A stretch of DNA of 64,000 bases from Myxococcota bacterium (GTDB taxonomy: Bacteria; Myxococcota_A; UBA9160; SMWR01). The stretch covers positions 186,001-250,000 of the forward strand of contig JBCCEW010000002.1 of the NCBI GenBank assembly GCA_039030075.1, given 5' to 3'. Below the pieces are notes generated by a model, which was not told the DNA's origin, ran no database searches, and saw only the letters and a program-made list of their open reading frames with translations. Position 1 is the first letter of the stretch. Each line of letters opens with the position of its first letter. The position numbers and the translations under genes were made by a program. Below, piece by piece: positions 37,077 to 46,625 of this stretch.

Positions 37077-38240
37077 GTGCAGAGAGTCGGGAAGGATTCC
37101 CAGGTGATCATTGGAGTTCCTGCGGAGACTGCCCCGGGAGAGCGCCGCGTCGCGCTCGCACCGGACGCGGTACGCACCCTCACGCGCGATGAGATCGAAG
37201 TCGTCGTGCAATCCGGCGCCGGTGAGTCCGCTGGCTTCGACGACGCCAGCTACGAGCAGGCAGGCGCCCGGCTGGTCTCGAGTGCCGCCGACGCCCTCGC
37301 CGTCGACCTCGTAGTGAAGGTCCAGGCACCGAGCCAGGAAGAAGTGGCCCAGCTCCGCGAGGGAGCGTCGTACATCGGCTTCCTGCGTCCGCTCGACGCC
37401 CCCGAGGTCGCGCGCGCCTTGGCTGGCCGCAAGACCACCGCGTTCTCGATGGAGCTGATGCCACGGATCACGCGTGCTCAGTCGATGGATGCGCTGTCGT
37501 CCCAGGCGACGATCGCGGGCTACCGCGCCGTCCTGCTCGCCTCGACGTCGTTGCCGAAGATCTTCCCGATGCTCGTCACCGCGGCGGGCACGATCCAGCC
37601 GGCGCGCGTCTTCGTGATCGGCGCGGGCGTGGCGGGCTTGCAGGCGATCGCGACCGCGCGACGCCTCGGTGCGGTGGTCGAGGCCTACGACACCCGCCCC
37701 GTCGTCGCCGAACAGGTGGAGAGTCTCGGCGCGCGCTTCATCGAGCTCGACCTCGATACGGGCGACGCCGAGGACGCTGGCGGCTATGCGCGGGCCCAGA
37801 CCGAGGAGTTCTACGAGAAGCAGCGCTCGGAGCTCGGCAAGAAGCTCGCGAACAGCGACGTCGTGATCACGACGGCGCTCGTCCCCGGCCAGGCCGCGCC
37901 GCTCCTGATCGACGAGGCCGCCGTGCAGGGCATGAAGGCCGGGTCGGTGATCGTGGACCTGGCCGCGGAGAACGGCGGCAACTGCGCCTGCACCGATCCG
38001 TCGGGCGCGACCGTGGCCCACGGGGTCCAGATCCTGCCGGGGTCGAACCTGCCCAGTGAGATTCCGGCGAACGCCAGCCAGATGTACGCGAAGAATCTGG
38101 TGACCTTCATCAAGCACCTGGCTCCCGAAGGTGAGCTCACCTTCGATCTCGAAGACGAGATCACCAGCGGCGCGATGCTCACCCACGAGGGGGAGGTCAC
38201 CAACGACCGCGTGAAGACACTTCTCGAGGGAGGCGCCTAA
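37077..38240 (+). CDS. pntAA: NAD(P) transhydrogenase, subunit alpha-1
   Basis: Soluble NAD(H)-binding domain I of the proton-translocating transhydrogenase, 387 residues. GVPAETAPGERRVALAP at the start, FVIGAGVAGLQA (NAD loop) and DLAAENGGNCACT are characteristic. GTG start at 37077. First gene of a three-subunit operon; with AB and B it transfers hydride from NADH to NADP driven by the proton gradient, supplying NADPH to reductases such as the Ccr-like enzyme immediately upstream. Confidence 0.96.
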   Translation: MQRVGKDSQVIIGVPAETAPGERRVALAPDAVRTLTRDEIEVVVQSGAGESAGFDDASYEQAGARLVSSAADALAVDLVVKVQAPSQEEVAQLREGASYIGFLRPLDAPEVARALAGRKTTAFSMELMPRITRAQSMDALSSQATIAGYRAVLLASTSLPKIFPMLVTAAGTIQPARVFVIGAGVAGLQAIATARRLGAVVEAYDTRPVVAEQVESLGARFIELDLDTGDAEDAGGYARAQTEEFYEKQRSELGKKLANSDVVITTALVPGQAAPLLIDEAAVQGMKAGSVIVDLAAENGGNCACTDPSGATVAHGVQILPGSNLPSEIPANASQMYAKNLVTFIKHLAPEGELTFDLEDEITSGAMLTHEGEVTNDRVKTLLEGGA

Positions 38241-38531
38241 GTGCTCGACAATCCCGCCGCCGCGCTCACGATCTTCGTGCTCGCGATCTTCGTGGGCTTC
38301 GAAGTGATCTCGAAGGTGCCGCCGCTGCTGCACACCCCGCTGATGTCCGGCTCGAACGCGATCTCCGGCATCACGATCGTCGGAGCCATCCTCGCCGCAG
38401 GGTCGGAGAACACGACGATCTCTACCTGGTTGGGCTTCATCGCCATCGTCTTCGCGACCATCAACGTGGTAGGCGGCTTCATGGTGACCGACCGCATGCT
38501 CGGCATGTTCAAGAAGAAGGATCGGGGATAG
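38241..38531 (+). CDS. pntAB: NAD(P) transhydrogenase, subunit alpha-2
   Basis: Membrane part of split alpha subunit, 96 residues, three transmembrane helices. FVGFEVISKVPPLLHTPLMSG contains the conserved HTPLMS motif facing the membrane interface. GTG start directly after the pntAA stop. Confidence 0.96.
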   Translation: MLDNPAAALTIFVLAIFVGFEVISKVPPLLHTPLMSGSNAISGITIVGAILAAGSENTTISTWLGFIAIVFATINVVGGFMVTDRMLGMFKKKDRG

Positions 38532-38535
38532 CCGC

Positions 38536-39933
38536 GTGAGCGATCAGATCGTCCAGTTCGCCTACCTGGCTTCGGCCATCCTCCTGATCCTCGGGATGCG
38601 GAACCTCGCGTCCCCGAAGACGGCGCCGCGCGGCAATTGGATCGCCGCGACGGGTCTTCTGATCGCCGTCGTCGCGACGCTGCTGATGAACGAGGTGGTC
38701 AGCTTCGGCCTGATCATCGCCGGCATCGTCGTGGGTGGCGCGATCGGAGCCGTGCTCGCGACGCGCATCCAGATGACCGCCATGCCCCAGATGGTGGCGC
38801 TGTTGAACGGCTTCGGAGGCGGCGCTTCGGCGCTGGTGGCCTCCGCCGAGCTCCTCGAGTACTCGCGCCTGGGGGTCGCGCCCGAGGGCATCGTGCCCAT
38901 CGCCATCGTGATCGGTGTGTTGATTGGCGCGGTCACCTTCACCGGCAGCCTCGTCGCGTTCGGGAAGCTCCAGGAGCTGATCACCGGCGCGGCGGTGGTG
39001 TACCCGGGCCAGCAGATCGTGAACGGCGCGCTGGCGCTCCTCACCCTCGGGCTCTCCGTGGCGGTCGTGGTCGATCCGCTCGCGCTCGGACCCTACTGGG
39101 GCGTCGTCGGCCTCGGTCTCCTGCTCGGTGTCCTGTTGGTGATCCCGATCGGCGGCGCCGACATGCCCGTCGTCATCTCGCTCCTGAACTCCTACTCGGG
39201 TCTCGCTGCGAGTGCGACGGGCTTCGTGCTCGGAAACGCCGGGCTCGTGATCAGCGGAACCCTGGTCGGCGCGTCGGGAATCATCCTCACCAAGATCATG
39301 TGCGATGCGATGAATCGCTCGCTCGGCAACGTGCTCTTCGGCGCTTTCGGCGCGGTCGACGAGACGGCCGCGAGCAGCGGCGCCGGCCCGGATACGCGCA
39401 CGGCGAAGGGCTACACGCCCGAGGACGCTGCGGTCATCTTCTCGAACGCGCGCTCCTGCATCGTCGTGCCCGGCTACGGCATGGCGGTGGCCCAGGCCCA
39501 GCACGCAGTTCGCGAGCTCTCGGACATCCTGGCCGAGCACGACATCACCGTGAAGTTCGCGATCCATCCCGTTGCGGGTCGGATGCCGGGCCACATGAAC
39601 GTGCTCCTGGCCGAGGCCGACGTCCCGTACGAGAACCTCATCGAGATGGACGAGATCAACCCCGAGTTCCCCGAGACCGACGTGGCGCTGGTGATCGGCG
39701 CCAACGACGTGGTGAACCCGGACGCGCGCACCGAGAAGAGCAGTCCGATCTTCGGGATGCCGATCCTCGACGTCGACCGTGCCCAGCACGTCTTCGTGAT
39801 CAAGCGCAGCATGAACCCGGGCTTCGCCGGGGTGCAGAACCCGCTGTTCTTCAACGACAACACGATGATGATCTTCGGGGACGCGAAGGGGACGGTGCTC
39901 AAGCTCGTAGAGTCGATCCGCGATCTCGCCTGA
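38536..39933 (+). CDS. pntB: NAD(P) transhydrogenase, subunit beta
   Basis: Beta subunit, 465 residues. About nine membrane helices with LLNGFGGGASALVA and the ISLLNSYSGLAASATGF pore segment, then the NADP-binding domain III with GYGMAVAQAQH, HPVAGRMPGHMNVLLAEA and KRSMNPGFAG. GTG start four bases after pntAB. Last gene of the operon. Confidence 0.97.
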   Translation: MSDQIVQFAYLASAILLILGMRNLASPKTAPRGNWIAATGLLIAVVATLLMNEVVSFGLIIAGIVVGGAIGAVLATRIQMTAMPQMVALLNGFGGGASALVASAELLEYSRLGVAPEGIVPIAIVIGVLIGAVTFTGSLVAFGKLQELITGAAVVYPGQQIVNGALALLTLGLSVAVVVDPLALGPYWGVVGLGLLLGVLLVIPIGGADMPVVISLLNSYSGLAASATGFVLGNAGLVISGTLVGASGIILTKIMCDAMNRSLGNVLFGAFGAVDETAASSGAGPDTRTAKGYTPEDAAVIFSNARSCIVVPGYGMAVAQAQHAVRELSDILAEHDITVKFAIHPVAGRMPGHMNVLLAEADVPYENLIEMDEINPEFPETDVALVIGANDVVNPDARTEKSSPIFGMPILDVDRAQHVFVIKRSMNPGFAGVQNPLFFNDNTMMIFGDAKGTVLKLVESIRDLA

Positions 39934-40103
39934 TCCTGGGAGGTCGTCTGGGCCGTCCCACGACGCCAGCTGATATCATCGCCGCGGCTTCCGGGCGTGG
40001 TTCGTTCCGACGCGGAACGCTGGCCGCGAGGTGAAATCGCTGGAGCCGTCCGAGATCGCTGAAGGCTGTCCGGGAATCGCAAAAAGTCAGGACGAGAGAA
40101 GGG

Positions 40104-41066
40104 ATGCGTCGGTCTCGATCCCAATCCAGGGCGGGTCACGGGCTTCGAGCGATGGCCGCTCTGGTGGCGTTCGTGGGTCTGGGCTGCGGGCCCGGCGCGA
40201 CGGTCACCACGTCGCGCGCCGCGCAAGCGGAGTCGCCTGACTTCGCGACCCCCACGCTGTGGCGCGCTTTGCGCCCGGACGGCGGCGAGGCCTTCTACCT
40301 GTTGGGGTCGGTGCACCTCGGTCGCACCTCGATGCTGCCACTGCCGGCGAGCGTCGACCGGGCCTACGCCCGCTCCGACGAACTGGTCCTCGAAGTGGAC
40401 TTCGACGAACTCGAGAGCGAGAGCGCCATGCGGCTGGCGCGCCGCTACGGCTTCGTCAAAGCGCCCGAGACCCTGAGCGATCGCGTCTCCGAGGACACCC
40501 TCGACGCGCTCGAGGACTATCTCGAAGACCGGGGCGACGCGCTCGCGACCTATCTGCAGTTCGAGCCCTGGTTCCTCGCCACCCATCTCACCAAGCGCGA
40601 GGCCCTGCGGCTGGGCCTCGACCCCGAGTTCGGCATCGATCAGCTGTTCGCAACTCGAGCCGCGCGCAAGAAGCCGATCGCGGCGCTGGAGACCGCCGAG
40701 TCCCAGTTCGCGTTGCTTGCCGGCCTGCCGCGGGACGTGCAGGAGCGCATGCTGCTCGATGCCCTGCGTCGCAGCGACGAGCTCGCGAGCGAGACCGAGA
40801 GCCTGATTCGGGCCTGGGAGCGCGGCGACGATGCCGAGCTCGCCCAGATCGCGTTCCGCTCGCTCCACCGCACTCCCGAGCTCGACATCTTCTACGAGCA
40901 GATCGTCTTCGGGCGCAACGAGAGCATGGCGAAGCGCCTGGCCGTGCTCGCCCAGGACGGGAAGCTCCGCTTCGTCGTGGTGGGCGCGGCTCACCTGATC
41001 GGCAAGCGGGGCATCCCTGCGCTGCTGCGCGACTACGGCTTTCGCCTGCAGAAAACGAGGGAATGA
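40104..41066 (+). CDS. TraB/GumN-family protein, putative lipoprotein
   Basis: TraB/PrgY/GumN fold, 320 residues. A signal peptide ends in a GLGC lipobox at residue 28. The conserved GSVHLG near residue 68 and GAAHLIG near residue 302 are the two GxxH-type motifs of this family, proposed to bind metal and act as a peptidase-like enzyme. Followed one base after the stop by a hydrolase gene. Function in bacteria not known. Confidence 0.85.
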   Translation: MRRSRSQSRAGHGLRAMAALVAFVGLGCGPGATVTTSRAAQAESPDFATPTLWRALRPDGGEAFYLLGSVHLGRTSMLPLPASVDRAYARSDELVLEVDFDELESESAMRLARRYGFVKAPETLSDRVSEDTLDALEDYLEDRGDALATYLQFEPWFLATHLTKREALRLGLDPEFGIDQLFATRAARKKPIAALETAESQFALLAGLPRDVQERMLLDALRRSDELASETESLIRAWERGDDAELAQIAFRSLHRTPELDIFYEQIVFGRNESMAKRLAVLAQDGKLRFVVVGAAHLIGKRGIPALLRDYGFRLQKTRE

Positions 41067-41067
41067 C

Positions 41068-41772
41068 GTGAACCTCTCGGAAGTCGATCTCGGGTTCCTG
41101 GCCGTCCCCGATTCCGGGGACGGGCCGGGTGTGGTCATGATCCACGACGTCTGGGGCCTCGCGGACCACACCCGCGACCTCGCCGCGCGCCTGGCGAGCG
41201 AGGGCTTCGTCGTGCTGGCGATCGATCTCTACCGGCGCGAATCCAGCGTCGAGATCGCCAACCCCGGTGCCTGGATGCGCGCGCTCTCGGATCCCCAGGT
41301 GCTCGGCGATCTGCGGGAAGGTGCGCGTTACCTCGCCACGCGCACGGCCGGGCGGGTCGGCGTGGTCGGCTTCTGCATGGGCGGGAGCTACGCCCTGATG
41401 GCGGCCTGCAGTGATCTGGGCTTTGCCGCGGCCGTGCCCTTCTATGGCCTGCTCTCCCACGATCATGGGCTGCTTCACGACCCGGACGGCCTCGACCCGG
41501 CGAAGAAGCCCGAGGCGCCCCTCGCGATGGCGCCGCGGCTGGGCTGTCCGCTGCTCGCCTACTTCGGCGCCGAGGACGAGTTCGTCCCGGTGGACGATGT
41601 ACGCGCCCTCGAGGCGGCGCTGCCCGCGGAACCCGCGAGCGAGATCATCGTCGTACCGGACGCCGGCCACGCCTTCATGAACGACACGCGGCCCGACGCC
41701 CACCGCCCCGAGGCGGCCACCGCGGCCTGGAGCCGCACGGTCGGGTTCCTGCGCCAGCACCTGGCCGGCTAG
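41068..41772 (+). CDS. dienelactone hydrolase family protein
   Basis: Alpha/beta hydrolase of the DLH type, 234 residues. GFCMGG carries the cysteine nucleophile, EDEFVP the acid and DAGHAFMND the histidine, so all three catalytic residues are present. It probably hydrolyses a lactone or ester; real dienelactone use is not implied. GTG start at 41068, one base after the TraB stop, so operon. Confidence 0.88.
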   Translation: MNLSEVDLGFLAVPDSGDGPGVVMIHDVWGLADHTRDLAARLASEGFVVLAIDLYRRESSVEIANPGAWMRALSDPQVLGDLREGARYLATRTAGRVGVVGFCMGGSYALMAACSDLGFAAAVPFYGLLSHDHGLLHDPDGLDPAKKPEAPLAMAPRLGCPLLAYFGAEDEFVPVDDVRALEAALPAEPASEIIVVPDAGHAFMNDTRPDAHRPEAATAAWSRTVGFLRQHLAG

Positions 41773-41819
41773 TCGGTCGGCTCTCCGCGACGGCCGCTCC
41801 GTTTTCGGCCGCGGGCGAG

Positions 41820-42530
41820 CTAGCGGGGGCGCGCGACGACCAGGGCCAGGGTGCGATCGCGGGTGGCGAAGCGGGTGACGCTGCAGGCCACGGGCACCTC
41901 GCGTCCTGCGCTGTCCTGCAGGCTCGCTTCGAAGCGGCGCGGCTCGGCGCCTTCGGTCATCGCCTCGAGTTCGGTCCACCAGGCCGACTGTCGGGACTGG
42001 GGCACGAAGGCCATCGCGTCGACCCCGAGCAGGGCGTCTCGGGCGACGCCCAACAGGGCGCCGGCGGCCGGGTTGGCGTCGACGATGTGGCCCGAGTTCG
42101 CGTCCAGGGCAAGGAAGCCGTCCGCGACCCGATCGATCGCCGCGGTCACGGCACGGCGCTTCGCGCGGGGAGCCCCCTTCGCGCGCCGCGGCCGGGATGT
42201 CTGGCGCAGTCGTCCCACGAAGGTCTGCTGGAGAGGGCGCAGCGCGCTCTCGAGATCGGCGGCCACGCCGGCATCGGCGCGCTGGGCCGCCCCGATCCAG
42301 GCGTCGAGCAGCGCCGCGGCACGGCGGTCGTGAACGTGCACGCCGTCCAGGGCGGGTTCGCTGGCGCCGCGGCCCGAGAGATGGGCGGCGACGAAGGAGC
42401 GGAAGCGGCGGAGCAGCTCGGCTTCGGGGCTGGCCGGACGCGGCGCCGCAGGGCCGAGCTGGGACTGCATCAACGCCTCGATCTGGAGGCGATGGCGAAT
42501 CAGGAACCTGGCCAGCTCCGCTCCAACCAC
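41820..42530 (-). CDS. PAS-domain protein
   Basis: 236 residues: an N-terminal helical region (LARFLIRHRLQIEAL) like RsbR-type non-haem globin/coil domains, an Arg/Lys-rich linker near residue 115-130, then a PAS domain (ANPAAGALLGVARDALLGV, near 150-235). No output domain. It may be a regulator or adaptor. It is divergent from the PilZ protein, and the two starts are 63 bases apart. Confidence 0.8.
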   Translation of the reverse strand: MVGAELARFLIRHRLQIEALMQSQLGPAAPRPASPEAELLRRFRSFVAAHLSGRGASEPALDGVHVHDRRAAALLDAWIGAAQRADAGVAADLESALRPLQQTFVGRLRQTSRPRRAKGAPRAKRRAVTAAIDRVADGFLALDANSGHIVDANPAAGALLGVARDALLGVDAMAFVPQSRQSAWWTELEAMTEGAEPRRFEASLQDSAGREVPVACSVTRFATRDRTLALVVARPR

Positions 42531-42593
42531 ACCGGAAGTTTACTGGCACAGGGCATCTGCGCGCCCGTCTCAATTTCGGCGCAGGGTCGGCCG

Positions 42594-43247
42594 ATGCAGG
42601 CAGCGATGTCCGAGCTCCCGCAGCAGCGCATACTCCTGTCACACGCTCCCTCCGAGGCCTACGCCCCGATGACCCGGGTGATCCTCGGGAAGCTCGGCTA
42701 TCTGATTCTGCTTCCCGAGGAGCACGAGTCGATCGACGATGGCTCGCCCGAGATGAAGCCCGTCGTGCGCATCCTGGACGAGCGCCAGCTCGCCGAGGTG
42801 CCCGACGAGCACGACTCGGTGCCGATCCTGATGATCACCGGGCGCCATGGCGTCACCGGCGCCGACCCGCGCATTGCGGGGGCGGTGCGACGTCCCGCCG
42901 GCATGCACGAGCTGTTTCGCCTGATCCAGCAGCTCACCGAAGACACCCCGCGCTCGACGCCGCGGATCGCCACCCATCTCACCGCGACCTGCCGACACGG
43001 CTCGCGCGAGTGGACGACCACCATGCTGTCACTCTCGGAGAACGGCTGCCTGGTGCGGAGCCCCGAGCCGATGACCCTCGGCGGTCGCATCGAGATCGAG
43101 TTCGATCTGCCGGAGGTCGGGAAGCTCGATCTCGAGGCCGAGACCGCCTACCAGCTGCTGCCCGACGTCGGCATGATCTTCCATGCGACGCGCGGCGCCG
43201 ATCGCCAGGCGATTGCCTCCTACCTCACGAAGGCGTTGCTGGCCTGA
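42594..43247 (+). CDS. pseudo-receiver plus degenerate PilZ protein
   Basis: 217 residues. Residues about 10-120 resemble a response-regulator receiver without the acidic pocket (PILMITGRHG supplies the threonine region; RRPAG replaces KP). Residues about 125-215 resemble a PilZ domain, but the RxxxR motif reads RIATH and the D/NxSxxG motif reads SLSENG, so c-di-GMP binding is doubtful. Start ATG at 42594; a second ATG is 12 bases later. The stop lies inside the convergent glycosyltransferase, a 23-base tail overlap. Confidence 0.75.
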   Translation: MQAAMSELPQQRILLSHAPSEAYAPMTRVILGKLGYLILLPEEHESIDDGSPEMKPVVRILDERQLAEVPDEHDSVPILMITGRHGVTGADPRIAGAVRRPAGMHELFRLIQQLTEDTPRSTPRIATHLTATCRHGSREWTTTMLSLSENGCLVRSPEPMTLGGRIEIEFDLPEVGKLDLEAETAYQLLPDVGMIFHATRGADRQAIASYLTKALLA

Positions 43248-44391
43248 CGAGTCGCAGGGGCGACTGCGGCGCTTCGATGCGCGCTCCGGTCACCTCGCAG
43301 TAGAGGTTCTCGAGGGCCTCCACCGTGTCGCGGATGTCGTGCTGTCGACGCGCGCGCGCGGCAGCTTCGCGACCCAGTCGTTCGCGCAGGGGCGGGTCGT
43401 TGGCGAGCAGCGACAGCGCTCGGGCGAGGGCGAGCGCGTCTCCGCCGCGCACGAGCCAGCCGTCCTCGCCCGACGTCACCACTTCCGGAACGCCGCCGAC
43501 GGCGCTCGCGACGACCGGGCGTCCGAGGGCCTGGGCTTCGAGCAGGGCCAGCGGCAGCCCTTCGTGGCGCGAGGGCAGCACCACCAGGTCGGCGATGCGC
43601 ATGAGACCGAATACGTCGCTGCGGTGGCCGAGCAGGCTGACGCGGATGTTCGCGGGTAGGCGCCGCGCGGCGCGTTCGATCGCGTCGCGTTCGGGGCCGT
43701 CGCCGGCGAGCCAGACATCGAAGGGCACGCCTTCGCCGAGTTCGCCGAGGGCGGCGAGCAGGACGTCGTGCCCCTTCACCCGCTGCAGGCTGGCGGGAAC
43801 CAGGAGCGTCACGGCGCCGCGACGCGCGATCGGACGCGGGTTCGGGGCCTGTCGCGCGGACGCTTCGAGGGCGGCGAAGTCGACACCGTTCGGGATCACC
43901 GAGATGCGCGACCCCCAACGGTCCCCGACCTCGCGGAGTGCGCTGGCCCGCACCCGGTCGGAGACGGCCACGACCGCGTCCTGCCAGCGGTAGGAGGCCG
44001 CGTTCAACCAGCGCGAGGCCGGGCGATAGACGTCCTGGGTGGTGTGCTCGGTGTAGACGACGCGGGTGGGCAGCCCGCGGCTCGCGATCCGCGCGAGCGT
44101 CCCCGGCACGGGGAGGTGGGCGTGCAGGACGTCCGCCTGTTCCGCGCGGAGCCAACGTCGCAGGGCTCGGGTGGCCCGGGCCGGGCGGGACGTCGGCGGC
44201 AGCTTCTCGAAGGGCAGCGCGGCGGCGGCAAGCGCGCGGGCGACCGGCCCCTCTTCGTCGTGGGCCGCGAAACCGTAGTCGAAGCGGCGGCGATCGAGGT
44301 AGGGCAGGGAGTTCAGGATCAAGCGCTCGGCACCGCCGAGTTCGGTGGTCTTCAGCAGGATCCGGACCCGGAGCGGCGCGTTCGCACTCAC
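43225..44391 (-). CDS. GT4-family glycosyltransferase
   Basis: Retaining GT-B glycosyltransferase, 388 residues. The N-terminal TTELGGAERLI glycine loop and the C-terminal PSRHEGLPLALLEAQALGRPVVAS (EX7E motif) are classic. It adds a sugar to a lipid or polysaccharide; donor unknown. GTG start at 44391 overlaps the TPR gene stop (GTGA). Confidence 0.93.
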   Translation of the reverse strand: MSANAPLRVRILLKTTELGGAERLILNSLPYLDRRRFDYGFAAHDEEGPVARALAAAALPFEKLPPTSRPARATRALRRWLRAEQADVLHAHLPVPGTLARIASRGLPTRVVYTEHTTQDVYRPASRWLNAASYRWQDAVVAVSDRVRASALREVGDRWGSRISVIPNGVDFAALEASARQAPNPRPIARRGAVTLLVPASLQRVKGHDVLLAALGELGEGVPFDVWLAGDGPERDAIERAARRLPANIRVSLLGHRSDVFGLMRIADLVVLPSRHEGLPLALLEAQALGRPVVASAVGGVPEVVTSGEDGWLVRGGDALALARALSLLANDPPLRERLGREAAARARRQHDIRDTVEALENLYCEVTGARIEAPQSPLRLVRPATPS

Positions 44392-44921
44392 GGAGCCGGT
44401 GCCGCCGGCAGGGTGTCGCCGAGGGCGCGCCACTGGGCGTAGGCGGCTTCGGCTTCGGCCTCGAGGCCAAGGGCTTCGGCAGCGAGCGCCCAGCCCGCGA
44501 CGGCCCGGCTGTCTTCGGGCGCCAGCTGGGCGGCGCGCTTGAAGGCGGTGTAGGCGTCCTGGTCGCGCTGTCGCCGCCGCTCGAGCGCGCCCAGCGCGAT
44601 CGAGGTCTCGACGTCGTCCGGGACGGCCTGGAGTGCCACCTCGAGATGGCCGACCGCCCGTGCGAGATCGCCGCGTTCGGCGTGGATCTCAGCGGCGCGG
44701 CGACGCAGCCGCGGGTCGTTGGGCCGACTGCGGACCGCGAGCTCGATCTCGCGGACCGCTTCGACCTCGCGGCCCTGGGCCAGGTAGGCGTTGGCCAGGC
44801 TCGCCGGATCGGGCTCGGGCGCACCCGCGCAGGCCAGCCAGGCGGCCCCGAGCAGGGTCCCCAAGGCGACCGCGGCGGGCAGGCGGGCCGACGAGTCCTT
44901 CTGGCGGGTGCGGACGTGCAC
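44388..44921 (-). CDS. TPR-repeat lipoprotein
   Basis: 177 residues. An N-terminal hydrophobic segment ends at AWLACAG, a possible lipobox. Two or three tetratricopeptide repeats follow (DPASLANAYLAQGREVEAV; AEIHAERGDLARAVGHLEVALQAVPDD). Such proteins usually scaffold other envelope proteins; here the coupled partner is a glycosyltransferase. Confidence 0.8.
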   Translation of the reverse strand: MHVRTRQKDSSARLPAAVALGTLLGAAWLACAGAPEPDPASLANAYLAQGREVEAVREIELAVRSRPNDPRLRRRAAEIHAERGDLARAVGHLEVALQAVPDDVETSIALGALERRRQRDQDAYTAFKRAAQLAPEDSRAVAGWALAAEALGLEAEAEAAYAQWRALGDTLPAAPAP

Positions 44922-45014
44922 CCCGTCTGGATCGGTCGACCGATCGGGGCCTTTGACCGGTTTTTTGCGTGTTCCTGGGGGCCCTCGCGGTGCCCCTGGA
45001 GGCCTCGCGACGCG

Positions 45015-45473
45015 CTAGCCGCCGCCGGCGATCTGCTTCTTGCGGTCCATCCAGCCTCGGATCATCTCGGCGAAGTGCGCCGGGTTGTAGATGTCCTCTT
45101 CGAAGGACCACAGGTGGCTCCCGGCGTACTTCAGCAGCGTGAAGTTGTACGCCTGGTGGAGACTGCCGTCGCCGGGATCCTCCATGCGGTTCCACACCTG
45201 GCAGGTGATCCAGCCGCGTTCTTCGTCGATCGTGTACCACTCGATCGGGAAGTACTTCATCTCGTTGTTGATCGGCTGGGACATCGTGTCGCTGATCCAG
45301 CGGCGAATCGCCTCGCGTCCGCCGAGCTGCCCGTAGTGGTGCTCGATGTAGGTGGCATCGACGGTGAACTGGTCGGCCCAGGGGCTCCAGTCGCCGCTGG
45401 TCCCGGCCTCGAGGCCCAGTCGCTGGTAGTTCTCGAACGCGTCCTCGAGTTCGCTGCGGCTCCACTTGCCCAT
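45015..45473 (-). CDS. NTF2/SnoaL-like protein
   Basis: 152 residues, cone-like alpha+beta fold indicated by FENYQRLGLEAGTSGDW, the DATYIEHHYG segment and IRRWISDTM. Family members include polyketide cyclases and steroid isomerases; polar pocket residues D/H are present but no specific assignment is possible. AGGAGG stands seven bases before the ATG at 45473. Confidence 0.82.
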   Translation of the reverse strand: MGKWSRSELEDAFENYQRLGLEAGTSGDWSPWADQFTVDATYIEHHYGQLGGREAIRRWISDTMSQPINNEMKYFPIEWYTIDEERGWITCQVWNRMEDPGDGSLHQAYNFTLLKYAGSHLWSFEEDIYNPAHFAEMIRGWMDRKKQIAGGG

Positions 45474-45554
45474 CGTTCCCTCCTGTTCCCGCACCGTCGG
45501 TGCGCGCGGAGGGTCACCATACGGGAAGCCACGCTCGGGGTGAAGCGTCGTCGC

Positions 45555-46586
45555 TCAGTCGAGCAGCAAGGTCACCTTGACCGCTCCCGTGCCCTTGTCG
45601 CCGGCGACCGCGAAAGCGGTTTCGATCTCGTCGAGGGGGCGCTGGTGGGTCGTCAGGGCCGAGAGGCGTCCGGCATCGGCGGCGAGCAGGTCGATCGCGT
45701 CGGCGAAGTCGGCGCGCGGCGGCCCCTGGGCATAGCAGTTCGACCAGACCAGATGGGTCTCCTTGAGCAGCAGCGGGAACGGCGGCAGCGACACCTGGTC
45801 GAAGAGGCCGAGGACCGCGATCATGCCGCCGGGTCGCACTGCCGCGATGCCGGCTTCGAGGGTGTTGGCGCTGCCGCCGACGGTCTCGACGACGAGGTCG
45901 ATGGCCGCGTTCTCGGCGTCGGGCGCGAGCTGCTCGGGGCGTGCTTCGGCCTCGCCGAGCACGCGGTCGGCGCCGAGTGCGCGGGCCAGCTCCACCTGAT
46001 GATCGTGACGGGCGGTGATCCAGACCTCGGCGGCGCCCAGCGCCTTCGCCGCGGCAATCGTGAGCAGTCCGATCGTGCCCGCACCGAGGACAAGCACCCG
46101 CTGGCCCGAGGCGATGCCACCCTGGCGCAGCCCGTGGATGCAGACGGCCATCGGCTCGGCGAGCGCGCCCAAGGCGGGCGTCAGCGGTTCGGGCACCGGA
46201 TGGAGTCGTTCGCCGGGCACGCAGATCTCTTCCGCGAAGCCGCCGGGCAGGTGGATGCCGAACAGCGCGAGCCGCGGGCAGAGGTTCATGCGGCCCGAGG
46301 TGCAGAGCGTGCAGTCCCCGCAACCGCGCAGGGGTTCGACTGCGACGCGGGTGCCGATCGCAGGCCTCGTCGCGCCCTCGCCATGGGCCACGACGTGCCC
46401 GAGCATCTCGTGCCCCGGCGTGTGTCCGACGGGCCAGAGTCCCGCGTGTCGAAAGTGGAGGTCGGTGCCGCAGACGCCACAGGCGGTCAGGCGCACGCGC
46501 GCCTCGCCCGGCGCCGGCTCAGGTCGCGGAACCCGTTCGATCGCGAGGGTGTTCCCGTCCCAGCGCGCGAGGCGCATCGCGCTCAT
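45555..46586 (-). CDS. zinc-dependent alcohol/threonine-type dehydrogenase
   Basis: MDR dehydrogenase, 343 residues. Catalytic zinc ligands CGVCGTD and GHE are present, the structural zinc lobe has four cysteines (CGDCTLCTSGRMNLC), and the NAD loop GAGTIG is intact. The amino-acid order resembles sorbitol/threonine dehydrogenases. Substrate unknown. Lies 39 bases from the DHS-like gene stop, same strand. Confidence 0.92.
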   Translation of the reverse strand: MSAMRLARWDGNTLAIERVPRPEPAPGEARVRLTACGVCGTDLHFRHAGLWPVGHTPGHEMLGHVVAHGEGATRPAIGTRVAVEPLRGCGDCTLCTSGRMNLCPRLALFGIHLPGGFAEEICVPGERLHPVPEPLTPALGALAEPMAVCIHGLRQGGIASGQRVLVLGAGTIGLLTIAAAKALGAAEVWITARHDHQVELARALGADRVLGEAEARPEQLAPDAENAAIDLVVETVGGSANTLEAGIAAVRPGGMIAVLGLFDQVSLPPFPLLLKETHLVWSNCYAQGPPRADFADAIDLLAADAGRLSALTTHQRPLDEIETAFAVAGDKGTGAVKVTLLLD

Positions 46587-46625
46587 CGCGGGGCTTCGGG
46601 TCGCAGCCCGCGCGGCTCGGGTGTC

